Origin: Bacillota bacterium
Lineage (GTDB): Bacteria; Bacillota; Clostridia; Saccharofermentanales; Fastidiosipilaceae
Assembly: GCA_023388435.1 (NCBI GenBank)
Contig: JAEWGG010000003.1
Coordinates: forward strand, 1 to 23,632
DNA length: 23,632 nt
Direction: 5' to 3'
The notes under the pieces are model-generated. The model had not been told where the DNA came from. It made no database searches and saw nothing but the letters and a program-made list of their open reading frames with translations. Both the position numbers and the translations under genes were made by a program. This document shows positions 21,975 to 23,632 of the stretch, in pieces (positions within the stretch are counted from its first letter, which is position 1; the number at the start of each line of letters is the position of its first letter).

Positions 21975-22529
21975 CTAATCCTTTCTGATTTCAGCCTCCA
22001 GACGAGCCTCCAGCTTGAGCCCAATATCCGGCGACCAACCCTCCTGTTTCAGCAAAAGCCGACCGCCTTTTACCAGAAAAAAGCTGGGATAGGCGGAGAC
22101 CGCAAAGCGCTCCAAAAATCTGTCCTCGGCCTGGTCGGCGACCAGGAGGAGCAGACTCTCACGCCCATGGCGCTCCGCCAGCTGTTCCATATAGGTGATA
22201 ATCTGATCATTCCCGTAACGGCTGCCGGGCTGGTAGATGCAGAGCAACTCTGGCCCCTGGTACTGGGTCAGCAGCTCCTCCAGGCTTCGGACCTCGCGGT
22301 AAACCACGGCCCCCTCCGTGTCTTCCACGGCCTCGAAGCGGAGGGCGAGTATGGGGCCGCTGTTAACCCGCTCCCCCAGGCCTGACGGCAGTCCCTGCTG
22401 CCGACTGGACCCGCCCCGCTCGGTTTGCCGGGCCTGGGCTGCACAGGCCCCGAGGACCAGCTGGACCAGGAGCATGAGGACTAAAAAGCTGGCCCCGCGT
22501 CCCAGCGACAAGCGTTTAGCCCGTACCAT
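21975..22529 (-). CDS. thioredoxin-fold lipoprotein without a CXXC motif
   Basis: Predicted lipoprotein of 184 residues. The signal peptide ends in the lipobox LVLGAC with Cys29, followed by a polar linker to about 55. Residues 75-184 resemble a thioredoxin fold: a strand ELLCIYQPGS (94-103) where the active site would follow, a strand SLLLLVADQ, and a cis-proline loop AYPSFFLVKGG (146-156) with Pro148. The CXXC is missing; the corresponding segment is YQPGSRYGND and the only nearby cysteine is Cys97 in the strand. It is therefore unlikely to be a normal disulfide oxidoreductase and may bind or present a partner. The ATG at 22529 lies 1 bp after the mrp stop (TGAGATG), suggesting coupling; ispF follows after 4 bp. 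I do not recognise a named family. Confidence 0.78.
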   Translation of the reverse strand: MVRAKRLSLGRGASFLVLMLLVQLVLGACAAQARQTERGGSSRQQGLPSGLGERVNSGPILALRFEAVEDTEGAVVYREVRSLEELLTQYQGPELLCIYQPGSRYGNDQIITYMEQLAERHGRESLLLLVADQAEDRFLERFAVSAYPSFFLVKGGRLLLKQEGWSPDIGLKLEARLEAEIRKD

Positions 22530-22530
22530 C

Positions 22531-23469
22531 TCAGGCCTGTTTTCTGTCAATCTCTGCCAGCAGGAGCTCCACAGGCTGTTCCAGCATGTAGGGCGGGAGT
22601 TCCACCAGCCGTCCCTGGTCCATCAGCTCGGCAAGGTCCACATCCAGGGGCAGCTCAGCCAGAAGCGGTACTCCCAGGCGGTCCGCAGCCTCCTGGACCT
22701 TGCCCCGCCCGAAGACATAGCTCTTTGTGGCACAGTGCGGGCAGTGCAGGTAGCTCATATTCTCGATGAGTCCGAGGATGGGCACATCGAGCATCTCCGC
22801 CAGGCGACTGGCCTTCGTCACAATCATGGTGACCAGGTCCTGGGGAGTGGCGACCATGACCAGGCCGTCAATGGGCAGGGACTGATACAGGGTCAGGGGG
22901 ATGTCGCCCGTTCCCGGCGGGGTGTCAATAAGCAGGATGTCCAGTTCACCCCAGGCCGCCTCCTGCCAGAATTGCCTCAGCACCTGGCTGAGCACAGGTC
23001 CACGCCAGACCACTGGGGCGTCCTTGTCCTCCATAATGACGTTGACCGAGAGCAGCTTGATTCCCAGGCGCGTCTCCACGGGCAGCATCTGCCGCGCTTC
23101 ATTGACGCCAACCATCTGATCTTCCACGCCGAAGAGCCGGGGCATGGAGGGCCCCATCAAGTCGGCGTCCAAAACGCCCACCCGTAGCCCCCTGCGCGCC
23201 AACTGTGTGGCCAGCATGGCGGTGACAGCGGACTTGCCCACCCCTCCCTTACCGCTGGTCACGGCCAGGATATAGCGGATTTTGGCCCCCGCTGCAGCTT
23301 CCCACTTAGGCGGCAACTGGGCCTGCTGGGCTTGCCGGGCCTGCGGCTCCGCCTCCCTGGCCTCGGCGCGGGCCTTGGCTCGTGCCTCTGCGCGGGCCTT
23401 GGCGCGGGCCAGGCCCGCCTGTACCTCTTCGCGGCTCTTTGTCGTGTGTTCCTGGTATTCCTGGGACAT
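22531..23469 (-). CDS. mrp: Mrp/NBP35-family iron-sulfur cluster carrier ATPase
   Basis: P-loop ATPase (312 residues) of the Mrp/ApbC/NBP35 group, which binds and delivers [4Fe-4S] clusters to target enzymes in the cytoplasm. The deviant Walker A is GKGGVGKSAVTA (73-84), followed by VGVLDADLMGPSMPRLFG, LLIDTPPGTGD and the cluster-binding CPHC (Cys243 and Cys246). The MIP18-like domain found at the N-terminus of many bacterial Mrp proteins is replaced by a charged Ala/Arg/Lys/Glu stretch (21-50) with ARAKARAE repeats, probably helical. AAGGAGAG lies 6 bp before the ATG at 23469; an upstream in-frame ATG would put this site inside the gene. It is first in a tight cluster with the thioredoxin-like lipoprotein and ispF. 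Confidence 0.95.
   Translation of the reverse strand: MSQEYQEHTTKSREEVQAGLARAKARAEARAKARAEAREAEPQARQAQQAQLPPKWEAAAGAKIRYILAVTSGKGGVGKSAVTAMLATQLARRGLRVGVLDADLMGPSMPRLFGVEDQMVGVNEARQMLPVETRLGIKLLSVNVIMEDKDAPVVWRGPVLSQVLRQFWQEAAWGELDILLIDTPPGTGDIPLTLYQSLPIDGLVMVATPQDLVTMIVTKASRLAEMLDVPILGLIENMSYLHCPHCATKSYVFGRGKVQEAADRLGVPLLAELPLDVDLAELMDQGRLVELPPYMLEQPVELLLAEIDRKQA
23356..23409 (-). repeat. 24-bp coding repeats (ARAKARAE) in mrp
   Basis: Two imperfect 24-bp units plus a partial third encode ARAKARAE ARAKARAE AR near the Mrp N-terminus. They are a likely slippage product and probably form a charged helix. Confidence 0.8.
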
Positions 23470-23520
23470 GACTATCTCTCCTTCTTTTTGCTTCTTATTC
23501 ATTTAGGCTATGTCACAACA

Positions 23521-23578
23521 AACAGTTGATAAATAGCCATTTTTATAGGGGAGTATCAGAACTCCCCTACAAACTGTT
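23521..23578. promoter_or_regulatory. nested inverted repeats in the mrp upstream region
   Basis: A 9-bp perfect inverted repeat, TAGGGGAGT/ACTCCCCTA (23546-23554 and 23561-23569), lies within a second one, AACAGTT/AACTGTT (23521-23527 and 23572-23578). On the minus strand a TATAAA -10-like box (23542-23547) touches the inner repeat, so it may be an operator over the mrp promoter. No U-run follows on either strand, so it is not a standard terminator. The mrp ribosome binding site lies further left and the region runs off the window. Confidence 0.45.
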
Positions 23579-23632
23579 ATTTGCAGTTATCTATACTCAT
23601 TTGGAATTTCGATATGAAGTGTCTCACACAAT

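Overview
The window looks like a chromosomal segment of a GC-rich, anaerobic, Clostridia-like member of the Bacillota. Evidence for this is the [FeFe]-hydrogenase maturases HydE and HydG, an anaerobic sulfatase-maturase-type radical SAM enzyme, an ECF transporter S component, a Staphylococcus-type class I aldolase, strong AGGAGG-type ribosome binding sites and Bacillota-style promoters and terminators. I cannot place the genus. A haem catalase is present, which suggests some oxygen tolerance. I support 21 protein genes and one tRNA. Everything I recognise is a housekeeping or accessory metabolic gene. I see no phage, transposase, CRISPR array or obvious defence locus.

Left part (1-5.7 kb): the left edge is the promoter and leader of an rRNA operon running leftwards, with the 16S gene just outside. 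Next come a lactate/malate dehydrogenase-family gene with an Arg at the substrate-specificity position, a catalase whose 3' end is tandemly duplicated, a divergently transcribed XRE regulator with a degenerate S24/LexA-like domain, and a class I fructose-bisphosphate aldolase.

Middle (5.7-13.5 kb): on the minus strand lie apbE (flavin transferase lipoprotein), hydE and hydG, with a strong terminator between apbE and hydE. Divergent from apbE, on the plus strand, is a probable malQ - TauE/SafE exporter - anaerobic sulfatase-maturase operon. The last gene overlaps the convergent cytidine deaminase by 71 bp.

Right part (13.4-23.6 kb): the minus strand carries a sugar-phosphate transferase followed by an ECF S component - udp - cdd pyrimidine-salvage unit preceded by a structured leader. 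On the plus strand are a PepSY-like lipoprotein and a membrane-anchored endonuclease/exonuclease/phosphatase-family protein. Then, on the minus strand, come an initiator tRNA with a textbook promoter and terminator, and a compact series: mrp (Fe-S P-loop ATPase), a thioredoxin-fold lipoprotein lacking CXXC, a divergent ispF, pyrG (with its own promoter) and a Q/P-rich Yip1-like membrane protein whose start overlaps the pyrG stop.

No wholly new multi-gene system can be demonstrated from sequence alone. The best leads are the switch-like leader and nucleoside-salvage context of the ECF gene, the divergent catalase/regulator pair with its degenerate sensor domain, and the mrp - CXXC-less thioredoxin - divergent ispF cluster.
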